DNA from: a candidate division WOR-3 bacterium
GTDB taxonomy: Bacteria > Hydrothermota > Tepidihabitantia > SM23-42
Direction: 5' to 3'
Assembly (NCBI GenBank): GCA_029858255.1
Contig: JAOUFJ010000003.1
Coordinates: forward strand, 124,001-188,000
DNA length: 64,000 bases
The notes beneath the pieces are model-generated. The model had not been told where the DNA came from. It did no database searches and worked only from the letters and a program-made list of their open reading frames with translations. Made by a program: the position numbers and the translations under genes. Within the stretch, counting starts at the first letter, position 1. Each line of letters starts with the position of its first letter. Below are positions 1 through 9,144 of this stretch, one piece after another.

Positions 1-206
1 TGGGGTATCGCAATACCATCACCTATACCCGTAGATTCGAGGTTTTCCCTTTTTGCCAATGCCTTTATGAATTCCTTACCGTCACTCACCAGCTTACTTT
101 TCACCATATGCGCCACCAATTCATCTATGGCAGCAAGCTTTTCTTTGGCCTTTATCTCCATCATTATTGCCTCTGGTTTGAGATACTCAGAGATTTTTAG
201 TTGCAT
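1..206 (-). CDS. PTS EIIA (fructose/nitrogen type)-like protein, partial
   Basis: This gene runs off the left edge, so only the N-terminal 68 codons are visible. The start is fixed by a strong GGAGG Shine-Dalgarno at about 213-217 (read on the minus strand), six bases before the ATG at 204-206. The visible protein matches the beginning of an EIIA type-2 domain: a 'LKPEAI' opening, a helix with 'AAIDELVAHMV', then 'KRENLESTGIGDGIAIP', the segment that directly precedes the phosphorylated histidine in this family. That histidine would be the first residue beyond the window. Such domains either accept phosphate from HPr in sugar uptake or act as regulators (PtsN); with only a fragment and a stress-protein neighbour, a regulatory role is my inference. 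It follows the Usp-like gene by 70 bases in the same direction. Confidence 0.8.
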   Translation of the reverse strand, partial: MQLKISEYLKPEAIMMEIKAKEKLAAIDELVAHMVKSKLVSDGKEFIKALAKRENLESTGIGDGIAIP

Positions 207-276
207 CAAACCTCCTCTGATTCAATTGCGTTCACCAACACTAAGTAGAGAAACGTGACGCAAAATATCCTAATCA

Positions 277-672
277 TCATAACCCAATCACCGGTATCGT
301 AGATGATACGAATATCTTCTTCGATTCATCTTTCCGCTTGATCAGCAATGCATCAATCTGATAAGTATCAACGTATCGCTTAGTTATGTCAAGCAGACTT
401 CCCTCTTCAAGATGCAATGAAGTCCACACCCCGTTTTCGACCGCCTCATCTTCCACCAGGTACAGTAATTGCCATCCATTCTCTTCGGTCTTGTCGTAAA
501 CGACCTTGACCTTTTGATGAGTTAGACTCGCCAGCCGGGATATTCTGTTGGGTTCGATTACGAATAATACGAATAATTTACCGCTCAGATTTTTACACAA
601 CTGAACAGCTGCTGATAGAATCGTCTGATCCGTATCACCAGTCAACATTAACAGAAATTTCTTGAATTCCAT
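277..672 (-). CDS. Small universal stress protein (UspA-like) domain protein
   Basis: This 131-residue protein has the alternating strand-helix layout of the UspA fold: 'KKFLLMLTGDTDQTILSAAVQL' as strand 1 and helix 1, 'GKLFVLFVIE' as strand 2, and a final 'IDALLIKR' / 'IPVIGL' pair of strands. The usual ATP-binding signature near the C-terminus, G-x2-G-x9-G-S/T, is not present; the segment between the last two strands is only 'KDESKKIFVSST'. It is therefore probably a non-nucleotide-binding member, and shorter than the usual 140-150 residues. It begins three bases after the hslU stop, so it is certainly co-transcribed with that protease subunit, which hints at a general stress role. Confidence 0.65.
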   Translation of the reverse strand: MEFKKFLLMLTGDTDQTILSAAVQLCKNLSGKLFVLFVIEPNRISRLASLTHQKVKVVYDKTEENGWQLLYLVEDEAVENGVWTSLHLEEGSLLDITKRYVDTYQIDALLIKRKDESKKIFVSSTIPVIGL

Positions 673-675
673 CTT

Positions 676-2034
676 TTATAGTATATAGCGGGAAACATCT
701 ACGTTACGGACTATCTCACCTAATTTCTCATCTACATACACCCTGGTGATCTTTGCTTTCTTGGCTGTTGCAGGCGCATTATACAGAAGGTCTTCAAGAA
801 GTTTGGTCATGACAGTATGTAGACGGCGCGCGCCAATATTCTCCGTAGTCTCATTCACCTTACTGGCGATTTGTGCAATTGTATCGATAGCATCCTCCGA
901 GAATTCCAATTCCACACCATCGCTTGCCAGCAGCGCAATATACTGCTTGATAAGTGAGTTCTCGGGTTCGACAAGAATGCGCCGGAAATCATCCTCAGAC
1001 AGCGCCGAAAGCTCAACCCGTATGGGAAATCTTCCCTGCAATTCAGGTATCAAATCGGAAGGCTTCTTATTATGAAATGCTCCTGCAGCTATGAATAGTA
1101 CATGGTTCGTCTTGATCATCCCATACTTGGTCATGACATTCGAACCCTCAACGATTGGCAGCAGATCTCGCTGTACCCCTTCCCTGGAAACATCCGGACC
1201 TGCAGTCGTGCCTCCACCAGCGATCTTGTCGATCTCGTCAACAAAGATGATCCCAGAGTTCTCGGCTCTTAGTCTGGCCTCGTTTATCACTTCATCCATA
1301 TCGATCAACTTCTCTGCTTCTTCACTCTGCAGGTACTTGATCGCCTCACTGACCGGCATTTTCCTCTTCTTTTTCCGCTTCGGCAACCTGCTACCGAACG
1401 CCTCTTCAACAGCCATCCCCAGTTCCTCGATACCGCCCTGACCGAAAATCTCTATGATCGGAGCAAATCCCTGCCGTGAAACTTCTATTTCGACGACACG
1501 CTCGTCGAGCTTACCGGCATGCAACATCGCACGCATCTTTTCCCTCGTATCAAGGGTCTTTTCGGGCACAGTGACAACCTTATTTGGGTCGGGTCGCGGC
1601 AGCGGGGGTATCAGGATATCAAGAACCCTTTCCTCGGCATAGAGTTTTGCCTTATCCTGAACCGACTCCGTCTTCTCCTGCCGCACTATGTTAACTGATA
1701 TTTCGACAAGATCGCGGACCATTGACTCAACATCACGACCCACATAGCCGACCTCCGTAAAACGCGATGCCTCGACCTTGATAAAAGGCGCGCGTGCCAG
1801 CCCGGCTAATCTGCGTGCTATCTCTGTCTTACCTACTCCGGTCGGACCTATGAGTATTATGTTGTTGGGATAAATCTCTTCTTTTATCTTCCCTTCTACT
1901 CGTTGACGCCGCCACCTATTTCTCAGGGCAATAGCCACCGCCTTTTTAGCTTCGGATTGACCGATGATGTAGTTGTCCAGTCGGGCGACTATTTCTTCGG
2001 GAGTAGGAAAGGCATCATATTTTACTGATATCAT
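676..2034 (-). CDS. hslU: ATP-dependent protease ATPase subunit HslU (ClpY)
   Basis: HslU is the AAA+ unfoldase that feeds substrates into the HslV peptidase in the cytoplasm. The 452-residue product has the family N-terminus ('[16 protein letters not shown]'), Walker A GPTGVGKT, the intermediate I-domain, Walker B '[10 protein letters not shown]', and the family C-terminus '[19 protein letters not shown]', which docks into HslV. I chose the ATG at 2034 because a GGAGGAAAGG Shine-Dalgarno lies 6-8 bases upstream. In-frame TTG at 2055 and ATG at 2052 are alternatives; the TTG lies only five bases from the -10 box, so a leaderless start seven codons longer cannot be excluded. No hslV gene accompanies it, although hslV normally sits directly upstream; here the upstream side is a divergent promoter region. 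Confidence 0.95.
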   Translation of the reverse strand: MISVKYDAFPTPEEIVARLDNYIIGQSEAKKAVAIALRNRWRRQRVEGKIKEEIYPNNIILIGPTGVGKTEIARRLAGLARAPFIKVEASRFTEVGYVGRDVESMVRDLVEISVNIVRQEKTESVQDKAKLYAEERVLDILIPPLPRPDPNKVVTVPEKTLDTREKMRAMLHAGKLDERVVEIEVSRQGFAPIIEIFGQGGIEELGMAVEEAFGSRLPKRKKKRKMPVSEAIKYLQSEEAEKLIDMDEVINEARLRAENSGIIFVDEIDKIAGGGTTAGPDVSREGVQRDLLPIVEGSNVMTKYGMIKTNHVLFIAAGAFHNKKPSDLIPELQGRFPIRVELSALSEDDFRRILVEPENSLIKQYIALLASDGVELEFSEDAIDTIAQIASKVNETTENIGARRLHTVMTKLLEDLLYNAPATAKKAKITRVYVDEKLGEIVRNVDVSRYIL

Positions 2035-2060
2035 CGAAGCCCTTTCCTCCATCAAGGTTA

Positions 2061-2088
2061 ATTATATTGAATATCGCAAAACTGTCAA
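2061..2088 (-). promoter_or_regulatory. Sigma70-type promoter of hslU operon
   Basis: On the minus strand TTGACA (2083-2088), a 16-base spacer and TATAAT (2061-2066) form a consensus promoter. Transcription is expected to begin near 2053-2055, right at the TTG/ATG codons upstream of the Shine-Dalgarno start. Confidence 0.85.
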
Positions 2089-2121
2089 GATTGGGACAGA
2101 GAAGAAATCACGGTGCGATTG

Positions 2122-2150
2122 TTGACAAATGATGAGATTTTGCATACAAT
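2122..2150 (+). promoter_or_regulatory. Promoter of the GH13-uvrB-nadC-folC operon, leaderless type
   Basis: TTGACA (2122-2127), a 17-base spacer and TACAAT (2145-2150). The ATG of the next gene is only six bases after the -10 box, so the mRNA should begin at or next to the start codon. No Shine-Dalgarno is possible. Confidence 0.82.
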
Positions 2151-2156
2151 TTTGAC

Positions 2157-3839
2157 ATGGAACGGGGATTAAGAAAACTATTACTGTTGCTGCTTTTACT
2201 GCAAATGCTCCATGCGATCGACCCAGACGGTGTTTTTCACGACCGCAGTGACCTTTTCTATGTCAATCCACAGGCTGGCGACATCCGACTCAGGGTAACC
2301 AGAGGCGCTGTAGAAAGAGTATCTCTTCTTATAGGAGCACAATCTGTTGAGATGAATCTAGCATATCAAGACAAAGAATTTGATTATTATGCGGTTCAGT
2401 TGAATGCGTTCGGTTCGACCCTGTCGTACAAGTTCCTCCTCAGAAGCGGCAGTGATTCACTGATGCTCCCGTCCGATGGTTCAATCCGTCCATCTCCAGA
2501 CGCTTTGTTGACACCGAGTTGGGCCGCCGGAAAGATATACTATTCAATAAATGTAGATGGCTTTCACAATGGTGACCCGCGGAACGATCCCGGTGAGAAA
2601 GCCGATTGGGGTACGAAACCCACAGAATGGTCATCCTACGGTGGAGATCTGAAAGGCATCGTTCAGAGAATCGATTACATAAATTCCTTAGGGCCGGACA
2701 TCATCCTGCTTTCACCTCTGTTCACGGCAGCATCAAATCATAAACTGAATCCTCGCGACTACGCAACCATAGACCCGGCATATGGTGATACAATTGATCT
2801 CAAGAACCTCATCGATGCGATTCACGGTATCGGGAAGAAGGTTATTCTTAGTATCGTCTTCACCCATACCGGTAATGACTTCCCTGCCTTCACTGACATC
2901 GTTACGAAGGGGAGTGCGTCACGATATGCGGATTGGTATAGAATTCAAACCATGCCGTCAGCTCCGGGTGGTATCAAATACCGTTCATGGCGCGCCGACC
3001 CACGCTTCCCATTGTTGAATTTGAGAAATCGACAGCTGCAAAGTTATCTCATTGGCTTCATTGATTATTGGACACATTTCGGATGCGATGGATTCTATAT
3101 AGGCGAAACAGAGATCGACGAGGGCTTCGCGGGCAGGTTATATGCGCAGATAAAGGAAAAGCATCCCGACTTGTTGATCATATACGGTGATCCCCGCGCC
3201 GGGAGTGCGTACGTCGCGGACGGCCATTACGACCGTGGTCTTAGCCAAGTTCTGGTTGACTACTTTGTTAATGATACGATCACTACTGCCGAATTCGATA
3301 GCATCATACATCAAATGTTATTCTTCAATCCGACCCAAATTAACCGTAACAGCATCATTGGGATTGTTAGCTACACCAAACGGATCCGGGAAGTTGCTGA
3401 CAATGCGCTACTCGAACTAATGTATGCTTTTGTCTTTACGTTTTGTGGTTCCCCGCTTATCCTCTACGGCGACGAATTCGGCATGAACGAATGCGCGCCC
3501 CTTAACTGGGGCAGTTTCCCCTGGAGTGCAGACCGTCAGGATCGTCACCTCTTTGGCAAAATACAGCATTTCATCAGAATGCGCAGGGAAAATATTGAGC
3601 TGAGTAGCCGAAATTTCTTCACTCTGTATATAGACGATGTGAGCAAGGTCTATGCCTATGATCGGGGCGGATTGATCGTTGTCTTGAATTGTGGTTCTGC
3701 GCAATCATTTGTTGAACTCCCGGCATGGGATGGAACATATGTAGAGTTGCCGGGTGGCGCCAAATTGACCGCATATTCCCAAACCCTCAAGCTCTCCGTC
3801 GAGCCAATGTCTTATCGCATACTGAAGCGTGAGATTTAG
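2157..3839 (+). CDS. Secreted GH13 (alpha-amylase family) protein, catalytic residues lost
   Basis: The 560-residue product starts with a signal peptide (Leu-rich core, likely cleaved near 'LHA', residue 20), then an N-terminal beta domain like that of neopullulanase/cyclomaltodextrinase, then a GH13 barrel from about residue 125 ('[15 protein letters not shown]') and a C-terminal beta domain. The fold-defining segments are clear, including '[13 protein letters not shown]'. Yet all three catalytic positions differ from the family: the nucleophile Asp of region II is Gly316 (in 'GFYIGET'), the acid/base Glu of region III is Asp345 ('IYGDPRAG'), and the region IV Asp is Thr407 ('VSYTKR'). Region I Asp and Asn are Ser232 and Thr236, with His237 kept. 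Known family: alpha-glucan hydrolases or transferases. Inference: a non-hydrolytic pseudoenzyme, perhaps a glycan-binding protein. It is the first gene of an operon and overlaps uvrB. Confidence 0.85.
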   Translation: MERGLRKLLLLLLLLQMLHAIDPDGVFHDRSDLFYVNPQAGDIRLRVTRGAVERVSLLIGAQSVEMNLAYQDKEFDYYAVQLNAFGSTLSYKFLLRSGSDSLMLPSDGSIRPSPDALLTPSWAAGKIYYSINVDGFHNGDPRNDPGEKADWGTKPTEWSSYGGDLKGIVQRIDYINSLGPDIILLSPLFTAASNHKLNPRDYATIDPAYGDTIDLKNLIDAIHGIGKKVILSIVFTHTGNDFPAFTDIVTKGSASRYADWYRIQTMPSAPGGIKYRSWRADPRFPLLNLRNRQLQSYLIGFIDYWTHFGCDGFYIGETEIDEGFAGRLYAQIKEKHPDLLIIYGDPRAGSAYVADGHYDRGLSQVLVDYFVNDTITTAEFDSIIHQMLFFNPTQINRNSIIGIVSYTKRIREVADNALLELMYAFVFTFCGSPLILYGDEFGMNECAPLNWGSFPWSADRQDRHLFGKIQHFIRMRRENIELSSRNFFTLYIDDVSKVYAYDRGGLIVVLNCGSAQSFVELPAWDGTYVELPGGAKLTAYSQTLKLSVEPMSYRILKREI

Positions 3840-5823
3840 ACTCTTCACGACATTTAGCCCAAAAGGTGACCAACCAGAAGCAATCAGCCAGCTGACCGAT
3901 GGCATCAACAAAAACCGAAAATATCAGACCCTGCTGGGCGTAACCGGTTCGGGCAAGACTTTCACGATAGCCAATGTGATAGAACAAATCCAGAGGCCGA
4001 CGCTGGTGATCTCTCATAACAAAACACTTGCGGCACAGCTTTATGGCGAGTTTAAATCTTTTTTCCCGGAAAATGCAGTCGAGTATTTCATATCTTATTA
4101 TGACTACTATCAGCCAGAGGCATACGTTCCAGCGAGTGATATGTATATTGAGAAAGATGCTTCAATAAATGAGGAAATCGAACGCCTCCGACTGCGGGCA
4201 ACATCGTCTCTGCTGACCAGACGTGATGTGATAATCGTTGCATCGGTATCGTGTATCTACAATATCGGTTCACCCGACGAAGTTAAAGAACTCGTGCTAA
4301 TGATCGATAAGGGAAAAAGAAAAGAAAGAGACGAAATACTGAACATATTAGTGTCAATCCAGTACCGGAGAAATGATGTCGACTTTGCACGCGGTACCTT
4401 CCGTGTCCGTGGCGATACGATCGATATTCATCCCGCAGATGAAGAATACGGAGTAAGAATACAAAGCGTGGATGAAGTCGTTGATAGAATCCAAATATTT
4501 GACCCCTTAACAGGACATGTCACGGACGATCTTGAGAATATCGTCATATTCCCTGCAAAGCATTTCATCACAACACAGCCACGGATCGAGGAAGCATTAA
4601 CAAATATCAGAACCGAACTCGAAGAGAGACTTGATAAGTTCAAGAAAGAAAACAAGCTGCTCGAGGCACAGCGCTTGCAGCAACGAACGAATTTCGATAT
4701 CGAAATGCTCCTCGAACTTGGCTATTGCCCAGGAATCGAGAATTACTCAATGCATTTATCCGGTCGTCGGCCTGGGGAGAGACCTTTTTGTTTGATCGAT
4801 TACTTCCCTGATGATTTCCTTGTCGTGATCGACGAATCGCATGTCACCATACCACAGATAAACGGAATGTACGAAGGCGATCACTCCCGCAAACTCACTC
4901 TGGTCGAACACGGGTTCAGACTGCCATCAGCACTAGAAAATCGACCGCTGAGATTCGATGAATTTGAATCTCTGATCAATCAGGCGATCTGCATATCGGC
5001 TACACCCGCAGATTGGGAAATCGCGAAGTCAGGTCATCAGGTCATCGAACAGATCGTTCGTCCAACGGGAATAATAGATCCGGTTGTCAGTGTCAAGCCA
5101 GCCAGCAATCAGGTAGATGATTTGCTGAATCAAATCAAAAAGAGAGTAGCACACAAGGAGCGTGTACTGGTGACAACTCTCACAAAAAGAATGGCTGAGG
5201 ATCTCACCGAGTATTTGCATGAACTGGGACTGCGGGTGCGATACATGCATTCTGAAATAGGCGCCCTGCAGCGCGTAGAAATATTGCGGGGCCTCAGACT
5301 GGGCGAGTTCGATATCCTCGTCGGCATAAACCTGCTCAGGGAAGGACTGGATCTGCCTGAAGTCGCACTCGTTGCGATACTTGACGCGGATCGGGAAGGT
5401 TTCCTCCGCAGCGAACGGTCATTGATACAAACCGCCGGCCGCGCGGCACGTAACGTGCGCAGCGAGGTCATTATGTATGCCGATGAAATAACCGGGTCGA
5501 TGCGAAATGCAATAAGGGAGATGGAAAGACGGCGGAGAAAACAAGTCAGATACAATGAGGAACATAACATTACACCCAGAAGTATTGTGAAAAGCCATGA
5601 TGAAATATTGAGAGCGACCTCGGTGGCTGACCGCATTAGCCAGGAAAAGCGCAGAGAGGAAGGCGGTATGGAAGAACTAGGCCGTCTCTACAAGGACATG
5701 GAAGAAGCCGCGTCGCTTCTTGAGTTCGAGCAAGCCGCAGAAATACGAGATAAAATAAAAGCGATAAAGCGTAAAATGGAGATATATGAAAAGAAAAGAC
5801 GGCAAAACAAGACAGATAGATAG
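3829..5823 (+). CDS. uvrB: UvrABC excision nuclease subunit B
   Basis: UvrB is the helicase-like damage-verification subunit of nucleotide excision repair. The 664 residues match the normal length. Visible hallmarks are Walker A GVTGSGKT, the beta-hairpin region '[11 protein letters not shown]' that probes the DNA, the '[10 protein letters not shown]' motif II region, the helicase motifs '[18 protein letters not shown]' and 'QTAGRAARN', and the C-terminal UVR domain ('[20 protein letters not shown]') that contacts UvrC. The start is a GTG at 3829, inside the end of the GH13 gene (11-base overlap), giving the typical '[11 protein letters not shown]' N-terminus; there is no good Shine-Dalgarno, so translational coupling is likely. 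nadC overlaps its 3' end. Confidence 0.97.
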   Translation: MRFRLFTTFSPKGDQPEAISQLTDGINKNRKYQTLLGVTGSGKTFTIANVIEQIQRPTLVISHNKTLAAQLYGEFKSFFPENAVEYFISYYDYYQPEAYVPASDMYIEKDASINEEIERLRLRATSSLLTRRDVIIVASVSCIYNIGSPDEVKELVLMIDKGKRKERDEILNILVSIQYRRNDVDFARGTFRVRGDTIDIHPADEEYGVRIQSVDEVVDRIQIFDPLTGHVTDDLENIVIFPAKHFITTQPRIEEALTNIRTELEERLDKFKKENKLLEAQRLQQRTNFDIEMLLELGYCPGIENYSMHLSGRRPGERPFCLIDYFPDDFLVVIDESHVTIPQINGMYEGDHSRKLTLVEHGFRLPSALENRPLRFDEFESLINQAICISATPADWEIAKSGHQVIEQIVRPTGIIDPVVSVKPASNQVDDLLNQIKKRVAHKERVLVTTLTKRMAEDLTEYLHELGLRVRYMHSEIGALQRVEILRGLRLGEFDILVGINLLREGLDLPEVALVAILDADREGFLRSERSLIQTAGRAARNVRSEVIMYADEITGSMRNAIREMERRRRKQVRYNEEHNITPRSIVKSHDEILRATSVADRISQEKRREEGGMEELGRLYKDMEEAASLLEFEQAAEIRDKIKAIKRKMEIYEKKRRQNKTDR

Positions 5824-6676
5824 AGAGGCAAAGCAATTTCAGACCATTGTCAAGAGAGCATTGAGAGAGGACATCGGTCGCGGTGATATCACAACGGATG
5901 CCATTATCCCGGAAACCGACCGGGCATTGGGTATCATTTTTGCCAAAGAAGAAGGAATACTATGTGGAGTCGACATCGCTCGAACCGTCTTCGAGCAGAT
6001 CGACAACACGATCGATTTCCAGAAACAGCTGAATGACGGCAGCCAGCTCTCGCCAGGAGTTACGATCGCAATCCTGATCGGCAAAGCCGCCACTTGTTTG
6101 ACCGGGGAAAGGACGGCGCTGAATTTTCTGCAGCATCTTAGTGGTATTGCCACCGTCACCAGGCAATTTGTCGACCGGGCAAAAGGTACAATCAAGATCC
6201 TTGATACAAGAAAAACAACACCCGGCCTGCGCCTCATGCAGAAATATGCAGTACGTGTTGGTGGCGGTTGGAATCATCGTTTTGGTCTATACGACATGGT
6301 TATGATCAAAGATAATCATATTCAACTCGCTGGCAGCATCAGTGAAGCAGTGAAACGTGTCCGCGGCAAAAAGAGGAAACAATTCATCGAAGTCGAAGTG
6401 CAGACGATCGAAGAACTGAGGGAAGCTATCGACTCAAATGTTGATCGAATAATGCTTGACAACATGCGTGCGGTCCAAATAACCAAAGCCGTTGATCTGA
6501 TCCGCAGATCTGCACCTGATACTGAAATCGAACTCAGCGGCGGGATCGACCTCCAGAGCATCGGCGAGATTGCCACATCCGGTGCTGATTTTGTCTCCGT
6601 TGGTGCGCTGACCCACTCGGCGAAAGCCCTGGACATTGCGCTCAAGATGAAACCCCTTGGCCCCAAGGCCATTTGA
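5786..6676 (+). CDS. nadC: Nicotinate-nucleotide pyrophosphorylase (quinolinate phosphoribosyltransferase)
   Basis: NadC converts quinolinate and PRPP to nicotinate mononucleotide in de novo NAD synthesis. The 296-residue sequence shows '[14 protein letters not shown]' at the N-terminus, '[17 protein letters not shown]' and '[10 protein letters not shown]' at the phosphoribosyl/quinolinate site, '[21 protein letters not shown]', and the C-terminal 'IELSGGI' and 'VSVGALTHS' loops. The ATG at 5786 has a TGGAGA Shine-Dalgarno at 5778-5783 and lies inside uvrB (38-base overlap), so the first about 15 basic residues may be a small extension over the family start. The folC TTG start overlaps its stop. 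Confidence 0.96.
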   Translation: MKRKDGKTRQIDREAKQFQTIVKRALREDIGRGDITTDAIIPETDRALGIIFAKEEGILCGVDIARTVFEQIDNTIDFQKQLNDGSQLSPGVTIAILIGKAATCLTGERTALNFLQHLSGIATVTRQFVDRAKGTIKILDTRKTTPGLRLMQKYAVRVGGGWNHRFGLYDMVMIKDNHIQLAGSISEAVKRVRGKKRKQFIEVEVQTIEELREAIDSNVDRIMLDNMRAVQITKAVDLIRRSAPDTEIELSGGIDLQSIGEIATSGADFVSVGALTHSAKALDIALKMKPLGPKAI

Positions 6677-7944
6677 ATAAAACCTCCCAGGATTTTCTGT
6701 ATTCACTGATCGACTACGAGAAAGTAGCCGGCTATGATTATGACCTGGATGCCTACAAGGATTTTCTCACTAATTTCGGTTCGCCAGAGCGTGGGCTACA
6801 CAATGTAATCCTCATCGGTGGAACAAAAGGCAAAGGTTCAACTGCGGCCATAATGAGTGCCTCTCTGCAGAGCAGCGGATACCGGGTTGGTCTGTACACT
6901 TCACCTCACCTCAAAGATATCAACGAACGCATCAAAATCAACGGACAAAGCATCGGTAATTCTGAGTTCGACCGACAGTTACGGAGAATCATGCCCGCGG
7001 TGAAGAAGAAAAGGGGAGCAAGAAGTTTTTTTGAGGTCCTCACAACAGTGGCTTTTCTGCATTTTCTGGAAAAACGGGTTGATGTCACGGTGCTCGAAGT
7101 CGGCCTGGGTGGCCGCCTCGATGCAACGAATGCAACAAACCCACTGCTGTCGGTCATAACAAGGATAGGTTATGACCATACAAATCTGCTTGGCACAAGA
7201 CTCGGGCAGATCGCTCAAGAAAAAGCAGGTATCATACGCGAGAACGGCACATTGATCACAACGCACCAAAGACCAGCAGCAGCGAAGGTATTGATGAAAG
7301 CCGCGAGAGCCAACAAAAGCAGGATAATCTTTGCCCACGAGCAGCACAAAATAGAAGCACTGAGGCAATCTATGGACGGTACTAAGATACGTGTCAGTGG
7401 CAAATTAGGCAGTTTCGATTTGTTTCTCCCCCTGGCCGGATCACACCAAATAGAGAACGCCTCGCTCTCCCTGGCTGCATTGTACGAACTCCGAACGCTT
7501 GGACTTCAGCTGCATATCGATGCAGTACGCAGTGGCATAGGCAAAACGTCTCTTCATGGCAGATTCGAAGTCGTATCAAAGAATCCTCTGATAATTTTTG
7601 ACTGCGCTCATAACGAAGACTCATTCAGGGCGCTCGAACAGAATCTCACGGAGTTTAAGATAAAAGATTTCTACCTCGTTTTTGGGAGCAACCGTGACAA
7701 GGGCATAAAGTACTGCCTGAAGAGCATTTTTCCAAAAGCAAGAGAAGTATTTCTGGTCAAGGCAGACAATCCACGTGCTATCGAACCAGCGGCCATATCG
7801 GCGCAGGCGGGCAAATATCAAAAGAACATAACGATCGGGACTTCGGTAAAAGATGTCCTCAGCTTACTGTCTACGCGTCAAGAAAAGCCGGTAACGATTG
7901 TTATCGCTGGCTCCTTCTATCTCTGGCAAAAAAAGTGGATATAA
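6673..7944 (+). CDS. folC: Folylpolyglutamate synthase / dihydrofolate synthase
   Basis: FolC adds glutamate to folates (and in many bacteria to dihydropteroate). The 423-residue protein carries the Mur-ligase-like ATP loop GGTKGKGST (about residue 50), 'TSPHLKDINERIKING', 'EVGLGGRLDATN', 'IGYDHTNLLG', 'AQEKAGIIR' and the C-terminal 'DCAHNEDSF' segment, all family signatures. It starts with TTG overlapping the nadC stop (TTGA), so translation is probably coupled. It closes the GH13-uvrB-nadC-folC operon and converges on the SHOCT gene with a 23-base gap. No clear hairpin terminator was seen between them. Confidence 0.93.
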   Translation: MNKTSQDFLYSLIDYEKVAGYDYDLDAYKDFLTNFGSPERGLHNVILIGGTKGKGSTAAIMSASLQSSGYRVGLYTSPHLKDINERIKINGQSIGNSEFDRQLRRIMPAVKKKRGARSFFEVLTTVAFLHFLEKRVDVTVLEVGLGGRLDATNATNPLLSVITRIGYDHTNLLGTRLGQIAQEKAGIIRENGTLITTHQRPAAAKVLMKAARANKSRIIFAHEQHKIEALRQSMDGTKIRVSGKLGSFDLFLPLAGSHQIENASLSLAALYELRTLGLQLHIDAVRSGIGKTSLHGRFEVVSKNPLIIFDCAHNEDSFRALEQNLTEFKIKDFYLVFGSNRDKGIKYCLKSIFPKAREVFLVKADNPRAIEPAAISAQAGKYQKNITIGTSVKDVLSLLSTRQEKPVTIVIAGSFYLWQKKWI

Positions 7945-7967
7945 TGAAGTCCGGATTGAAGAGAATA

Positions 7968-8261
7968 TTACTCGAGTTCTTTCTTTATCTTATTGTATTC
8001 TTCCCTGGTTATTTCACCGCTGGCGTAGCGTTTCTTTAAGATCTCAAGAGACGACTCTTCGCCTCCCTTTTTCATCCATTTATCTCCGCGTGCGACGAAA
8101 TATATCACCACGCCGATCAAGACCAGTAATAGCAGCCACATAAATACACCTCCGTAACTCCACGGCATGTGATCCCATTCGTCCATCATGTGCCACCCTC
8201 TCGGATAGTAGCATGCCGATGACGCCATTAACACAAGTAAAAAGGATATCAATAATTTCAT
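7968..8261 (-). CDS. Small SHOCT-domain lipoprotein/membrane protein
   Basis: The start at 8261 is set by a GAGGAGG Shine-Dalgarno seven bases upstream. The 97-residue protein has a signal sequence ending 'LMASSACYY', a plausible lipobox with the lipidated Cys, a short Trp/His/Met-rich stretch ('GWHMMDEWDHMPW'), one transmembrane helix ('GGVFMWLLLLVLIGVVIYFVA') and a C-terminal SHOCT motif ('LEILKKRYASGEITREEYNKIKKEL'). The His/Met-rich segment next to a copper-export locus suggests a metal link, which is inference. It follows the DUF302 gene by 10 bases in one operon. Confidence 0.75.
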   Translation of the reverse strand: MKLLISFLLVLMASSACYYPRGWHMMDEWDHMPWSYGGVFMWLLLLVLIGVVIYFVARGDKWMKKGGEESSLEILKKRYASGEITREEYNKIKKELE

Positions 8262-8271
8262 AATTTCCTCC

Positions 8272-8655
8272 TCATATTTCATCGAAGGCACGCTTCAATT
8301 TCGCTTCTACCGTGTCTGCCAGATCATGCAATGCCTCGTTCTGGACTATCGCCATTGCTTCGCTCGGTTTCATTACCCCGATCCACACCTGACCGTCTTT
8401 CTCATAAACGATAACATTACACGGTAGCAGCAAACCAATATTCCATTCTGCCGAAATGGCTTCATGTGCCAGTTTGGGGTTACATGCCCCAAGTATCATA
8501 TATTTCGGGAAATCAATATTCAATTTCTCTTTGAACTTTGCCTGCGCATCGATGGTTGTTAATATCTTAAATCCCTCTTTCTTTAATTCCTTTTCAACTT
8601 TTTCAAGAGCATCATCGAATGCAAGATCCGTTGCTTTTACGAAACCATACTTCAT
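8272..8655 (-). CDS. DUF302-domain protein
   Basis: The start ATG at 8655 has a GGGAGG Shine-Dalgarno at the right distance. The 127-residue product matches the DUF302 family: 'DDALEKVEKELKKEGFKILTTIDAQAKFKEKL' in the first half, then 'YMILGACNPKLAHEAI' and 'LLLPCNVIVYEKDGQVWIGVMKP'. Family members are small alpha/beta proteins of unknown biochemical role, often found beside sulfur or metal-handling genes. Two cysteines (in 'GACNP' and 'LLPCN') are typical of the family. It heads a two-gene operon with the SHOCT lipoprotein. Confidence 0.85.
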   Translation of the reverse strand: MKYGFVKATDLAFDDALEKVEKELKKEGFKILTTIDAQAKFKEKLNIDFPKYMILGACNPKLAHEAISAEWNIGLLLPCNVIVYEKDGQVWIGVMKPSEAMAIVQNEALHDLADTVEAKLKRAFDEI

Positions 8656-8671
8656 ACTTGCCTCCCGTATT

Positions 8672-8699
8672 ATTATATACCTCACCTATGCCGCGTCAA
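8672..8699 (-). promoter_or_regulatory. Promoter of DUF302-SHOCT operon
   Basis: On the minus strand TTGACG (8694-8699), a 16-base spacer and TATAAT (8672-8677). Sixteen bases separate the -10 box from the ATG, leaving room for a short leader carrying the GGGAGG Shine-Dalgarno. Confidence 0.82.
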
Positions 8700-8734
8700 T
8701 GAATTTTCGAAGTGAAACTCCGCCAGCAATGCAC

Positions 8735-9067
8735 CTACTTTGTGCTGAGCCGACCGTCACGAATCCCGACTGTCTCATCAACTGGTGAAATAACAACGAT
8801 ACCATCACCTTTGTAGCCAGTACGCGCGTTCTTAATGATTATATCGCGTATGCTGTCCACCTGGTCATCACTGCATACAATTTCGAGTTTGACCATAGTC
8901 GTATAAGTACCCGCGTGCGCCGACGATATTTCAAGATGATGCGGGTCAATCTCATCCCCCATCACGCGGATATCTATTGCTGTCAAGCGCGGAGCACCGA
9001 TCTCTTTCAACGCATGGATGACCTTGTCAGACATGTAGGTCCGGACATAAGCTTTTATCTGCTTCAC
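8735..9067 (-). CDS. P-II family regulatory protein of a metal-efflux locus
   Basis: The 110-residue protein has the GlnB fold layout: 'KQIKAYVRTYMSDKVIHALKEIGAPRLTAIDI' (strand-helix-strand), a T-loop region shorter and unlike GlnB, then 'TMVKLEIVCSDDQVDSIRDIIIKNARTGYKGDGIVVISPVDETVGIRDG', whose 'ARTGYKGDGIVVI' corresponds to the conserved 'tGkiGDGkIfv' of P-II. The Tyr uridylylation motif is not evident. The start is GTG at 9067 behind a GGGGG stretch. P-II-like proteins adjacent to CusA/CzcA pumps form a recognised but poorly understood group; a metal- or nucleotide-sensing role is inferred. It lies 77 bases downstream of cusA; a weak TTGACA is visible in that gap without a good -10 box. 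Confidence 0.82.
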   Translation of the reverse strand: MKQIKAYVRTYMSDKVIHALKEIGAPRLTAIDIRVMGDEIDPHHLEISSAHAGTYTTMVKLEIVCSDDQVDSIRDIIIKNARTGYKGDGIVVISPVDETVGIRDGRLSTK

Positions 9068-9144
9068 ATAACCCCCTGATCTCCCGGCACGAACCCGTTG
9101 TCAACATTCCGAATACGCGCTCAATCACAACTGCGCCAACCTGG

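Noticed and set aside
9068-9144. Separate promoter for the P-II-like gene
   Set aside because: A TTGACA is visible on the minus strand but the expected -10 position reads AGATCA; too weak to call.
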